From the NCBI GenBank assembly GCA_001792895.1, contig MARA01000011.1:310001-374000 (forward strand): a DNA stretch of 64,000 nucleotides, written 5' to 3'. The position numbers and the translations under genes are program-made. The notes beneath the pieces were generated by a model, which was given only the letters and a program-made list of their open reading frames with translations, had not been told where the DNA came from and did not search any database. The first letter of the stretch is position 1. Each line of letters begins with the position of its first letter. This stretch comes from Lentinus brumalis (Eukaryota; Basidiomycota; Agaricomycetes; Polyporales; Polyporaceae). Shown one piece after another: positions 44,661-55,660 of this stretch.

Positions 44661-46999
44661 ATGCAGGCCCTGGAAGACACCCTCCGGAAGCCGACCTCTG
44701 AGGAACAGCTCGCGGAGATCGCGCGACAGAACGCAGCCGTGCGCATACAGAAGGCATGGCGGCAGAGGATGCGCAAGAAGTACCTCGGGCCTGATTTCCT
44801 CTGGACAGACCTCGCGATCCATGCGCGGATGAAGGTGCGCCACCACGGCGACGTGCGATCGAAGCTGCCGTGCCAAGACTTCCATGTGCGTGAATCGATC
44901 GTGGTTAACCACACGCACGTTGCAGGTCGATAGAGATGCGGCGGGGGAGGGCAAGAATACGAGTCGCGACAGGTGGAAGCGGGCGGCGTTCCTGGCGGGG
45001 AGGCTGCAGGATGGGAACGACGTGGTGGGCCAGGAAGGGGACAACGTCGTGCACTCTGAGGCTGCCCGGAAACACCTCGAGACGCAGCATTGGCTGGAGC
45101 TCATCGACGGGTGGGTGTACTTGTCTTGGTGCTGTCGGTCGGATCGTCGGGTCGTTGACTACTTTTCGCAGGAAACATCGTTATGGCTCGAATTGTAAGC
45201 CCGTGCCCTTTCAAGGTGACAGACACAACCTGACGCCGACTCGGCTCGGATTGCTTTACAGTGAAGGTATAACATTCTCTCACTGATGTTTATATGACTG
45301 ACGCGAGAGAGGTGAATAGTACTACCATGCCCGCTGGAAGCAGGAAGACACAGAGGATAATTTCTTCAAGTGGTAAGCTCAAGTCGTCTCGTACTGTCTC
45401 CAGGTGCTGGAACCGGTACCACGCAGGCTCGATTACGGAGGTGGCAAGGACCTGTCGCTCCCGGAGTGTCCGCGTGAACAACTCGAGAAGGAGGCGAGTG
45501 CGCTATGTCCGAGTCCCTGACCGAGAGACCGACTAAGGAAAATGACATCGTTCCTCAGCGCATCACATACCTTTCACCGAGCCAGCGTAAGCAAGGTCTC
45601 GCACGACGATGTGAGGTCACTCACATAGCGGAATGATAGGCCTGAACTACCTGGTAACGATCGACAGCGACGGGAAGCTTCGCTGGGCGCGGAACGGACA
45701 ACTCGTCGATACCACCGCCGGACGATGGAAGGACGCGGGTGGAGGCAAAGGCATCGTCCCATTCGACGATCCCACCCCAGGAACTTCTACCTTAGCTACC
45801 CGGCATAGCTTTGCGCCCTCTTCGAGCTCGAGTCCCGCCTCATCGACCTCTTCGCTGTCAGGAGAGGATGAAGATGCGGCGATGCACTACGTCGGCCTAC
45901 AGAAGGAGTCGAAGAACCCGTGAAGAGGGTGCTGCAGAAGAATTTCACGATCAGGGGTCTGCTTGACCGGCTGCTCAGGAAGACTATCAAGCGGAACACC
46001 TGGATATATGTCTCCGTAAGTTTAGTTGGGGGCTCCGCAAATCACAATCACTGAACACTGACCGCCGCTTACAGGACAAGAACTGTGCGTTCTGCCCTCG
46101 CCAAATCTCGTCAACCACTGACACGTTCTTTACGTCGCTGCGTAGTCAACATCTTCATAGGCATCAAAGGTAGGTCATACACCGACTGGTCGCGAACGTC
46201 AGGTCTCATCACTGCCGCCAGTGTCCGGGACCTTCCAGCACTCCTCGTTCCTAGCCGGAGGTTTGGTCACTTCCGCGGGGCTCATATCCGTCCACGACGG
46301 CCTCATCCACACACTATCCCCGCTGTCGGGGCACTATCGGTGCGTTCATACACTGCGGGCTAGAGGTGCTGCTAAACGCGGTATACACAACCCTTCAGAA
46401 CATCAATAGAGGTACGCACGACGCTTGTGGTGATCAGTGTCCGTTACTCACCCGGATGTCGGCGCAGCACTTCCGGATGTTCATTTCTGTTCTGGAGGAA
46501 CGAGGTGTGGACATGAGCAAGGTTGAGATTAGCAAAGCGGAACTTGCTCTTTGGGGTACGCCCTCGGTATCTTGCTAGAGGCTATCCTGGAGTGCTCACA
46601 TTATCGCGTGCCAGCATCGAACACCTCAAAAAGTTCCAGAAGAAGCAGGGCGAAGTGGTCAAGAAAGCCAAAGAAGACACTGTAACTGCGGCGAAGCGGG
46701 TCACTGGTGCACTCACCCACCGCGAAGGGCACGAAGATACCTCATGGAAACGAGAGATCCTTGAAGGGCGGGAGTGTCGACAACGGTCGCATGACATTGG
46801 GTCGAAGGAGACGAAGGACGATGCTCCTCGGAAGTCAGGGGAGGCGAGAAATGCGGAGGCTGGTCCATCCCAGGCAGCGAAGTCGTCGGAGGGGCAGGAC
46901 GGTGAGCAGGCGCAGGATGGTGGACACGCGAAGGACGTTGAAAAGGCGAAGGACGGCGAACAGGCGAAGACCGGCGGGGATGATCGCCCAGCAGGCTGA
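44661..46999 (+). CDS. IQ-motif protein with micro-exons, a GC-AG intron and an apparent -1 frameshift
   Basis: The start [20 protein letters not shown] leads to an IQ motif ([19 protein letters not shown]), a likely calmodulin site. The conserved body follows: [116 protein letters not shown] and [19 protein letters not shown]. The C-terminus is a Lys/Asp/Gln-rich tail with repeats of the type EQAKDG. Splicing needs a 5-nt exon (45262-45266), a GC-AG intron (45494-45558) and a 13-nt exon (46399-46411). At 45917-45919 (CCC) one base appears to be lost: KESKNP must shift frame to reach [10 protein letters not shown] recall this as an uncharacterised fungal family; a calcium-signalling link is inferred from the IQ motif only. 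Confidence 0.78.
45262..45266 (+). other. 5-nt micro-exon (TGAAG) of the IQ-motif gene
   Basis: It lies between GCTTTACAG and GTATAA. It is required to join ...HRYGSN (phase 1) to YYHARW (phase 0), giving RYGSNLKYYHARW. No other acceptor in the interval 45197-45319 restores the frame. Confidence 0.7.
45494..45558 (+). other. GC-AG intron of the IQ-motif gene
   Basis: The donor GAG|GCGAGT and acceptor TTCCTCAG|CGC give EQLEKE joined to [10 protein letters not shown] in phase 0, with a CTAAG-type branch near 45533. Reading through hits a stop, and the nearby GT (GA|GTGCGC) puts the next exon in a wrong frame. Confidence 0.65.
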
Positions 47000-47157
47000 A
47001 GGGCTACGAGATGGGGCGGTTGTTGATACCCTGTATACCCTATCACACCTTGTCGTTGCTTGGATCATCCTAGATTTGGTTGTGCTCCGAATGTATTGCT
47101 CTGCACAAACCCCGTAGTGTACACGTTGTAAGCTGTCACCGTAACAGAATATGCCAA

Positions 47158-47933
47158 TTATGCTCTTGCCCACTTGCACTCGATATGGGAGACGCCGACA
47201 GGCAAGGCAGACTGTGAGTAAGTACTCTGGATCAGCAATGATAGGGTATGCCATCAGTAAGTACTACCTTCTCGTCGTAATCGACCCATTCTCCCTCCTC
47301 GAGATCGACGTCCGTGAACGGTGTCCCCGACTCCGTGCCAACGCACTTCCAAATACCCTGCGATGACGAGGTTAGAAGACCGCTCGCAGATGCAAAGATA
47401 GCAGACTCACCTTCGGGTCGAAACCGGTGAACTCTAGACCACGGCAGTCGATGGTCAAGAACGGAGCGAACTGGCCGTTCGAATCCGCGGTGTATGGCTT
47501 GGGCTTCTCGCCAGGTTCGAACTTGGCGGACGACTCTCGCTTGCAGAGACCGCACCTCCACACAAAATTTGCTGTGCTACCCTTGCCGGAGGTTACTTCG
47601 CGTTCTTCCTGAGCGTAGGAAGGCTTCAGTGCGCGATGCAGCGCCGGATGGGACGGCGGCGTACCAGCCGATTCACGGTGACGAGCTTTGGATGCTCCTC
47701 ATTGCAGCTGGTGCACTTTACCTGTGCACATAATCGTACATGTCAGCATGCGACGGTACACGACAGACGGAACCCTTACTTTGAAGAAGAACTCAAAGTC
47801 GTCCGAGGCCGGTACGAGGTCAGTGACATTCTCGAGTTCGGCTTTGATAGAGAGCAGTAAGCGCTTTCCGCACGGTTAACATCGTCCTCTCGCCGCGAGC
47901 ACCGCGATCGCACTCACAACCATCGTGCTGAGT
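47158..47933 (-). CDS. CXXC-motif zinc-binding protein (UPF0587/DUF866 family)
   Basis: The first exon is only ATG-GTT (47928-47933), followed by a GTGAGT intron. The protein then reads RLLLSIKAELENVTDLVPAS, DDFEFFFKVKCTSCNE (first CxxC), EVTSGKGSTANFVWRCGLCK (second CxxC), PFLTIDCRGLEFTGFDP, KGIWKCVGTESGTPF and EEGEWVDYDEK. A final exon after an intron starting GTAGTA gives SALPVGVSHIECKWARA and a TAA at 47158-47160. The two CxxC pairs bind one zinc ion in the human homologue (CZIB); the cellular role is not established. Length is about 170 residues, normal for the family. Confidence 0.88.
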
Positions 47934-48075
47934 TCTGGCGAGGCGGTGGTAAGAGACTGAGCAGTATGCGTTTACCATAAGCGGACACGAAGCTAGCGCC
48001 CGCCAGCTTTCCTCGCGCTTGTGGAGAAGCGGGAGTTGTGCCTCTGCCTCCTCCGTCCAGCTGGTCCTCGGCGCA
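47934..48075. promoter_or_regulatory. 142-bp bidirectional promoter (CXXC protein / mS35)
   Basis: Only 142 bp separate the two divergent ATGs, so core promoters must overlap. No TATA box is visible. Confidence 0.55.
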
Positions 48076-49012
48076 ATGGCTCTCTCGCGCTCTTGCAGGG
48101 CTGCCCTCGCCCCTCTTCTCCGCCCAAGGTCCTTTCACACATGCTCTGTGCTCGCTGCTCGAAAGGAAGCCGCCGCCTCAGCCGCACCGTCCAAAGCACG
48201 GCGCACCGTCCCCAGCACGGAGCCGCTCCCAATTGATGAGGATGCCCTGGAGGACCAGCTTCCAGCGGAGGACGATGCGCCAGAACCGATGCACAAGTAC
48301 CTGCAACAGCAGCGGGATATGCTATACTACCTCCGCCTAATTGAGCACGAGATGCCCAAGCTCGTCGGTACGTTCTTCGTTCTGTCGCGCCTCGCGCGCC
48401 GTCTGACGCGGGAGTGTGCAGCGTACCGCAAGCCTTTCGTACCCCCAGACGCCTCTAATCCTCTAGTAGTACGCTCCATCTCTTATGGTGGTGAGCAACA
48501 CCCTGCTGCTGCGAAGGCCACCATCGTCCTCCCGGTCGCAAAGCTTCCGCTCCAGAATGCGGAGGCCATTCATAAGTTCAAGGTCCTCGCGGGCGTTCGC
48601 TGGACGCCGGATCCTCCCGCAGACTCTGGGATCTCGCCGGAAGAGAGCGGGTCTGAGCACGGGTACTTCAAGATTTCCTGCGAAGACTTCCCGAAGGCCG
48701 CCATGAACCTGAAGTGGGCGAGCGACACGATCGACCGGCTACTAGCGGCTGCGAATGTACGTGATTTTCATCACACAATCTTTGTCACACGAGCCTTGCT
48801 AATGCTGAAGCGGGGCGTGTAGGATCTGAAGGAAGAGAAGTTCGCCGACATTCCCGTCGACACCCGGCACGTCGAGGCAAAGACGCGCAAGGCGAAGAAG
48901 GGGGCCACATCTATGGCAAGCAGACACATAGACCGTCCCTTAGAGACTTCCCGAAGGAGTGGCTGCCTGTACCAAAACCTGAGGCCGCTCTTGCGTCCTC
49001 CGCGAGTGCATA
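48076..49012 (+). CDS. RSM24: Mitochondrial ribosomal protein mS35 (Rsm24/MRPS35); apparent -1 frameshift
   Basis: The start MALSRSCRAALAPLLRP, with further Arg and Ser and RSFHTCSVLAARK, looks like a mitochondrial presequence. The conserved S24/S35 domain reads HKFKVLAGVRWTPDPPADSG, HGYFKISCEDFPKAAMNLKW and DTIDRLLAAAN, then after an intron EKFADIPVDTRHVEAKTRK. The expected C-terminus GHIYGKQTHRPSLRDFPKEW, LPVPKPEAALASS is present, but one frame away. The shift is at a run of five G (48900-48904), where six would restore KKGGHIYGK. The intended stop is the TAA at about 49010-49012. The protein belongs to the small mitoribosomal subunit. Confidence 0.85.
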
Positions 49013-49058
49013 ATGCCATGTCGTCCTTTCAGACCCTCAGTCCGTCTGTGCGTTGCAG

Positions 49059-49399
49059 ATGTCCTCCCCCTCGAATGGCTTGATTCAGGGCGAAGTGACC
49101 GTTCATCATACGAAACAAGTCATCCCATTGGGGAAGGCTTGCCCCTCGGAATTGAGAACTCTGCCTTGTATGGTGTTCTCGACGACAATATGTATACTAT
49201 ACGGTCGCAAAGCTGGATTCGTGACGATTGCTCCACCAGGAGAGACGGTAGCTCGCCTTTCAATGGCTAACTCGTGTTCCAGGCTGCTTCCGCCGTGTGC
49301 TCACTCTACGAGTTGACCTTGAATCAGCTCGAAGGGCTGATTAGCCTTGCCGACGGGCGGTACGACTCACAGCTCGTCGTGGTCTCCGAAGCACTGTGA
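49059..49399 (+). CDS. Small unknown protein, two exons
   Basis: Exon 1 starts MSSPSNGLIQGEVTVHHTKQ and ends VTIAPPGET. A short intron (GTAGCT, branch GGCTAAC, acceptor TTCCAG) leads to AASAVCSLYELTLNQLEGLI and ends SQLVVVSEAL, giving about 100 residues. The near-consensus branch site and the clean phase-0 join support a real gene, although no family is recognised. A CGTTGCAG directly before the ATG could instead be an acceptor, in which case an upstream exon is missing from this model. Confidence 0.45.
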
Positions 49400-49490
49400 C
49401 GACATCGTTCACGAGCGAACGGACGGACGTCCCTCTTTGAGAGTTTACCCGCGGAGACGATAAAGCTCCGGGTCTCTCGCTGAAATCCTG

Positions 49491-52460
49491 TCAGCAGGAT
49501 AGATGGCTGCAGTGCGAGTAAATCGACCTACCGAGGAGCCGATCTAGCACTTCAATCACGAGCGACGGACTGGCTTTGACGTTCACAACGAATGACTCGG
49601 ATGCATGCTCGTCTCCGTCGTGAAGCCCGTACCACAAGCAACCATCATGCAGTGCCAACAACAGCTCCTTCAGGGTCTTCTTGTGTTGCGAATTCTCCTC
49701 CCAGTATGCAAGGGTCTGCTGCTCGAGTGTGGCGAACCACTTCTGCGCAAACGAGAAGAAAGAAGATTTGATAGAACCGAGAAAATCCAGGTCCGGACCG
49801 AACGCCCATGTATTGATCTCAGTTGGCCAGCGGTGTCCGTGTGAGGGTTTTTGGAAGGGGTAGGTGGACGTAGCGGGTGCGCCATAGGTGAACGCAAAGA
49901 GGTAGGCGACAAAGAAGACGCTCTGCATCTGCATGCGTGTGCGTCGTAAGTGTGCACATGATTGGACAAGATGGAACTCACATCGTCCTGAACCCTATGG
50001 AATCGACGACGGCGCTGCAGGACATCGATGGACATGTACGGAAGCGTTCCCTGCTTGCATTACGATTATGAATCAGAGGAAGTTGAACATTCGGGACTGG
50101 CTTACCGTCGGGAACTTCCTCGCAGTAGGGCTACATTCCTGCAAACGAGCGTGAGACCACCGCGTGAACTATATCGAGTGGGCCTCTCGCCTCCGGAAGG
50201 GGATTCACGCCACCTGCCATGTCGAGATCATGGAGAAGACCTATGACTCCAGCGGGTTCATGCTTCTTGCGTCGCACCAGCGTGATGTTTGGCCGAGTTT
50301 CTTCAGATAACGGGATGACGATGCGCTCCAGTGGATGTATGAATGTGGACGGCTCTTCCGACGCTAGCAGAATATTTCCGTTGCTGATGTCCCGGTGTAA
50401 GATTCCAATGCTATAGAGCCACTGGACAGCTGTATGCGGTCACCGTCAACAAAGGCATGCTAGTCAGGAAAACGGATACGCGCCTCGATATACATCTGCC
50501 ATAGCTCTTGCCATTTCCCCAACACTCTGGTACTGAGCGAGCGTTCGCTTGAGCGGCGACATAGACACGATTTCTCGGCGTATGATCATCTTTCTGCGGA
50601 CTGTTTCGGGTACGTCGCCTTCATGTGCGAATCCTCGTACGGACTGATGGACAAATTCCCCGCACCATGTCCTGAGAATAAATAATGAGCATATCAACGA
50701 CAACGACGAATGTGGGGATCGCACGCACCGTTCCGGAAGCATAACATACTTCGCGCCATCCTGGTGAGCGTGCTGCTTGACGAAGTGCTCAATGTCCGTC
50801 TTCTGGGAACGCGAACCCATGTCGGCATAGTACATCTTCAAGGCGTAGGGGCCCACGAATACGCGACCGCTGCTGCCGAGATGTTCTTCGCAGATCGACG
50901 GGTCACAAGCGTTGACCTCTCTAAACGCAGACCAGACGACCGTGTGGCGCCCAGTCAATGACCCACGACTGTCCACAAGATGGTCGAGGTAGAACCGAGT
51001 TGCTTCTCCAACCGTCGAATCCGCACCAACGTCCATGTAAACCGCTTGTCGGTGGCGGTATTGCATCGCCATGGCCTCCTTGGATGGGGAGAACGGCCGT
51101 GCGACATCTTGGAACACGAAGGCCGGGTGAACCCCCAAGTGCTCGTCGTCCGCCAGAGTCAGCCCCAGGACAAGTTGGATGAGCTCGACGACACCGGTAG
51201 ACGACGTGTTGCGGATGTGGTGCCGTTCCGTGCCTATAGCGTCCGCGCGCAGGAAGACTGTCTCGTCCGCGGTGCAGGCGAGACCCAGGACGGACCGCAG
51301 ATGCGGCTGCGTGCAGCGCTGTTGCTGCATATAGACCAGCTCCTGCATGATGCCTTTGTGTATGTTCGACTCCTTGGTCTCGCCGGAAAGGAGGATGCCG
51401 GGCCAGCAAGCGTACGAGACGTCGAGCTTGTCGGCGTCGAACATAGCCTGTAGGTCGGAGGAGAGAGCCGTTGGACGCGTCGCAGCGTGTGATAGAAGAA
51501 AGATCTGCTCGTAGAACTGCTCGAACGAGACTGAAATTGAGGTGTGCGGCAAGCCATACGACATGAATTGAAGTGGCGGGATGGGATCCTTTGAAACCTT
51601 CGAGACGTCGCCGACCTCCGGTTTATGGGCATGCGAAAAGACGTTGGGAAAGTTGGCGAGGATCATTGGGAGAATGCGTGTATTCTCCGCCAGATTGGAT
51701 GCAGTGTCCGACGGTTGCGCTTTGCGGAAGGCCGAGTAAGGCAGGGCGAATAGGTCCGGACGCGAATCTTCCTTATCATTGGGAAGCGGGAACGCTGCTT
51801 GAGGGTTTGGCATGGTACTGAACCGAAGCGCAGGGCGACGACGAGCCGCAAAAGTATCGTCAACAGACATGGCGCAAACATACGCCAGGACTCCTACGAC
51901 GTTCAGAAAGTCCACGGTGCCAGTGTGTCGCTCCTTGCTAGTGTCGAAGTCTGAATGCCAGCGCCACACGTAATTATCGGTAGGCTGCTCGTCGACAGCT
52001 GTTTGCTCGATGTTGCCTTGCTGTAGGGCAGTCAGGAAGGCAGCGCGAGCGCAAATTTCGGCCCACGCTTCCTCGGGAATGTCCTGGCTCGGACACTTCG
52101 TAGTGGCGACGGACAGGACCCCATGGGCCAGGAACAGGTAGAGGATGCAAGCAGCGAGGTCGAGTGGCACGAGTTCCCCCAAGGCATGGTCGACGAGATC
52201 GGAGGACGTCCACTGACGCGAAACCAACTCTTGTGCCAACTGCGCCTCGTTGACCTCTCTACCCACTGCAGACGGATGCTCGCTCAGCAGAGTAGACGAG
52301 CTGCGGAAGGCATCCGCCTGCATTTCGAGCGCGACATCCAAAAAGTCGCTCTTGTCGAGGTCAATCTGCGCCGCGATGAAAACATAAACACCAGTGCATG
52401 TCAAACTGGCAGAAGACTAACAGCGACTTTGGGGCTCCGCTTTCGACCTGTCTTCCTCAT
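49491..52460 (-). CDS. FunK1-type fungal protein kinase
   Basis: A short first exon MRKTGRKRSPKVA and a GTTAGT intron lead to one long exon starting IDLDKSDFLDVALEMQADAF. The FunK1-type N lobe covers much of this exon, with SRPDLFALPYSAF, FEQFYEQIFLLSHAATRP, RPFSPSKEAMAMQYRHR, ATRFYLDHLVDSRGSLTGR and YALKMYYADMGSRSQKTDIE. After introns come FVHQSVRGFAHEGDVPETVR, the catalytic loop VQWLYSIGILHRDISNGNIL and HDLDMAGGV, where DLD replaces the canonical DFG. GTLPYMSIDVLQ marks the activation segment. The C-terminal exon starts MQMQSVFF and ends at 49491. FunK1 kinases are expanded in mushroom-forming fungi; substrates are unknown. The last exon boundary is uncertain. Confidence 0.82.
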
Positions 52461-52892
52461 GCTTTCAATTATGCAGACTCCCCAGACTTGCCCGTATACT
52501 GTAATGTTTTGATAGGACGCAATTGGCGGGTGTGCATCGCTGTGTAGTGGTTGTGGTGTTGATCAGAGAGAGCGCCAATTCCTGCCCTCCGCTGAGTCCG
52601 CTCCGAGGTGCAATACTCAGGCGCCTTCATTCCTGCTCACGCACAACTCACGCAAGGCTCACGTCTCCCCGAGGATGCCTCGCAGTCACACGATTCGCGC
52701 TCGCCGTGACTCAGCACCAAGACGGAGGAGCACGGTGATCGTAAGAATTCGTGAGAACCGTTCCTCCTCGTTCCTCCGGTAGAAGACTCGGAGGCAGCAC
52801 ACTCGTGACGGTCGTGCCTGTGGTACATATAGCGTGTCGTTTGGCTCTACGTCCAACTGCGCTCACCACATTTCCAGATTCCACAGAGAGAG
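52461..52892. promoter_or_regulatory. Divergent promoter region (FunK1 / nitrilase)
   Basis: About 430 bp between two ATGs facing apart. Nothing else is recognised. Confidence 0.45.
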
Positions 52893-54232
52893 ATGGCTAA
52901 CACTATCAGGGCATCAGTCGTCCAGGCCGCTACCGCGGCGTACACTCTCTCCGAGACCTTGGACAAGCTCGAGCGATTGACGCGCCTCGCCAAGGAGCGC
53001 GACGGCGCGCAGCTGGCCGTGTTCCCGGAGGCATTGTGAGTCTGAGTACTATGTAGTCTCTGTCAAATCCGCACCCAGACGCTGATCATGGTGTTGTTTC
53101 GCGCACACGTAGCATCGGGGGCTACCCGAAGATGTCCACCTTCGGCATGGTCGTGGGGGACCGACACCCGGAAGGCCGCGACGAGTTCGTGCGCTACGCA
53201 AAGGCGGCGATCGAGATCCCCTCGCCCGCCATAGCGCGGATCGAGCAGATCAGCAAGGAGACGAACGTCTTCCTCGTCGTTGGGATCATCGAGCGCGACA
53301 GGGGTACCCTGTACTGCACTGTCGTGTTCGTCGACCCGGAGAAGGGGTACCTTGCCAAGCACCGCAAGCTCGTCCCTACGGCCATGGAACGTACGATCTG
53401 GGGCCAGGGAGATGGGACTACCCTTCCTGTGATCAGCAAGACGTTCGAGAACCCGGCTGGCCAGGGAGGTGTGGACGCGAAGCTGTCCGCTACTATTTGC
53501 TGGTGAGCTTGCCCTGTGCGTATACCGGGTGACGCCTGTGGTACTGATACATACGACGCACAGGGAAAATTACATGCCTCTTCGTATGTTGTCAGTTCTA
53601 GCCTTGCAGCTTGGTTGCTCATGAAGTCGTACCACACTACGCAGTGCGAACGTGGTACTACTCCCAAGGGACGCAGATCTACTGTGCCCCGACAGTCGAT
53701 GCGCGCCCCCTCTGGCAGAGCACCATGACACACATCGCGCTGGAGGGCCGGTGCTTCGTCCTCTCCGCGTGCCAGTTCGCACAGGAGAAGGACTACCCGT
53801 CCGACCATGCCGTCGCCAACAGCGAGGCGCGGGACCCGAACAACGTGATGATCGCTGGCGGGAGCGTCATCATCAGCCCGTTGGGCAAGGTGCTCGCAGG
53901 GCCGCTGCTCGGGAGGAGGGTATCATCACTGCGGATCTGGACATGGACGATTGGTACCGGGGCAAGTTTGATTTGGATACGACGGGGCATTATGCGAGGA
54001 ACGATGGTGAGTCTGGCTGGTCGTGGTTGAGGATTGTTGTGCTCACGGGCCCGTTGCAGTGTTCCGATTGAGCTTGGTTGACCCTGCGGTGACGTCTAAG
54101 GGCAATGAGGCAGAAACCAGGAGTCAGTGTATATTGTGTACAGTGGAAACCACCACAGTCTGCATTACGGGGGTGCATCACACGTCGGCCCCGAGGCCCT
54201 CAAGGCGGACTCTGGCAGGGTGCGGATCGTAA
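52893..54232 (+). CDS. Nitrilase-family C-N hydrolase; apparent -1 frameshift
   Basis: The start [19 protein letters not shown] is followed by [20 protein letters not shown] (catalytic Glu, exon join 53035/53113), [20 protein letters not shown] (Lys) and [20 protein letters not shown] (nucleophile Cys, across two introns). The rest reads [20 protein letters not shown], then [20 protein letters not shown] and GPLLG. After this the frame must shift by one at GGG 53911-53913 to reach [20 protein letters not shown]. Restoring one G gives GPLLGEEGI as in the family. The tail after [11 protein letters not shown] is less certain, and the stop at ~54232 is the first in frame. Likely substrates are nitriles or cyanide, typical of this clade, but this is not resolved. 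Triad residues are intact. Confidence 0.83.
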
Positions 54233-54512
54233 GTAAATGCGTTCGTTTCACGCGTAACCACCAATGCGCCCGTCACATGAGCTGTGTCGCCATTGGACCG
54301 CAGGTCAAAGCGAACGCGACAAAGAACCTTTTTGTACGTGGCGCGCCATGTCGGAAATCTGATTGTGCTCATATACAGCAATGCGCACGGCACCGGTGGC
54401 TGACAGGCTATAAAGCGAGTACCCTCATTCACCTGCATCCCACCTTCTTGCCGGTAACCACCTCGGCCCACGTTAACTCGCTTGCCTGCTGCTGCTCTGT
54501 TCTCCTTATACG

Positions 54513-54891
54513 ATGCAACCTCCTTCTCCCGCCCGTACCACCGACTCTGCCATGCTCGGCAGGCTTCTGCAAGGGGCATCGCTGGGACGCAGCAGCGCCA
54601 CTCTCGCCACCAAGAGGAAGGGCACCAGTTATGCACGGGGAATGCACATCTTCGGTCCTCGGGTGCCTCAGGGCCAGGCTGTCATCCGCGCGGAAGAAGA
54701 GCGGGAGCGTGCATGTAATGTCAGTGCACCCGAGCTCACCAGGCGGAGGCGCTTGGAGATAGAGGTGAGTCACGGTCGCCGCCGTTGCATCGCGGTTGCT
54801 CGTAATGATGCATCTTGTCCAGCGTTGGTGCGAGGGAGTGGCCGCGGCATCCGATGCCCGCGACAGAGCGGCATCCTCGTCTAGGCACTAA
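54513..54891 (+). CDS. Small unknown protein, two exons
   Basis: Exons 54513-54764 and 54823-54891 join in phase 0 (GTGAGT ... TGTCCAG), giving 106 residues. The N-terminus [20 protein letters not shown] and ATLATKRKGTSYARGMHIF are basic and could target mitochondria. The rest is charged and helical (IRAEEERERACN, LTRRRRLEIE). No family is recognised. The clean splice and a basic, acid-poor N-terminus argue for a real gene, but it may also be chance. Confidence 0.4.
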
Positions 54892-55660
54892 TCCTGCAAG
54901 TTGTGGTGCGAGGCCTGGAAGAGAGTTCGCTTCTGTGCCGGGGTGAGCAGTTCCCTTCCCAGCTGTCCATGGATGAGGGCTCTGATGGAACGCTGCCTAC
55001 AGGCGTTGGATCTAGCTACCTGCACGCTGGTTCGTTGGGATGCACTGGGTTCTTTGGGAGTCGTGTTCATAAGGGGAGCGGGCGTGTTAACCCTACACAA
55101 GATGTATGATTGCTGAATGCGGACATGCGCTGACTCTGAAGCGGGGATCAGCGCGGATAGAAAGCCGAGATGAGGGTGCGAGGCTGGTCGTGCTCTTGCT
55201 CTCCGCCGCGTCCGAGGTGGATACGACACTGGCTGGGAAACTGCGGCGCAGGTGACTGGAAGGGCCGAAGGTTTGCTGTTAACGCCGCCGCACGACTGGA
55301 GCGTGCTCGGCAGCATATGAAGCGGGAGAAGAGCGCGGTCGGAGCTACTCGATGTCTGCACGGAGCAAGTCGCCGGCCATCTGGGGACGGACGCCGCTGC
55401 ACTGGGTGAGCGTCGGGCACGTAAAGCGTCGCGAGCGAGAGTATGTAACCTGTTGCTAGCTGCTCGTCCCCAAGCCCGGCCTCGCATTGGGCGCCGCCAC
55501 AAATTCAAGCACCAGCAAACAAGGCCAGCGCCCGCCGCCTTCAGTTCCTCCCCCCGTTCCATTCCTCGCGGCCATCCAGGTAGCGCACGGCTCCCAGTCC
55601 TCCTCGTCCCTCCACCCTCTCCCTCTCCCCCTCTCGCCCCTCGTCCTCGTCTCCCCAGCC
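54892..55660. promoter_or_regulatory. Septin promoter and 5' UTR region
   Basis: About 770 bp. The last ~120 bp on the + strand are pyrimidine-rich (CCTCTCCCTCTCCCC-type tracts), as before the MAPKKK start. No gene is recognised. Confidence 0.45.
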
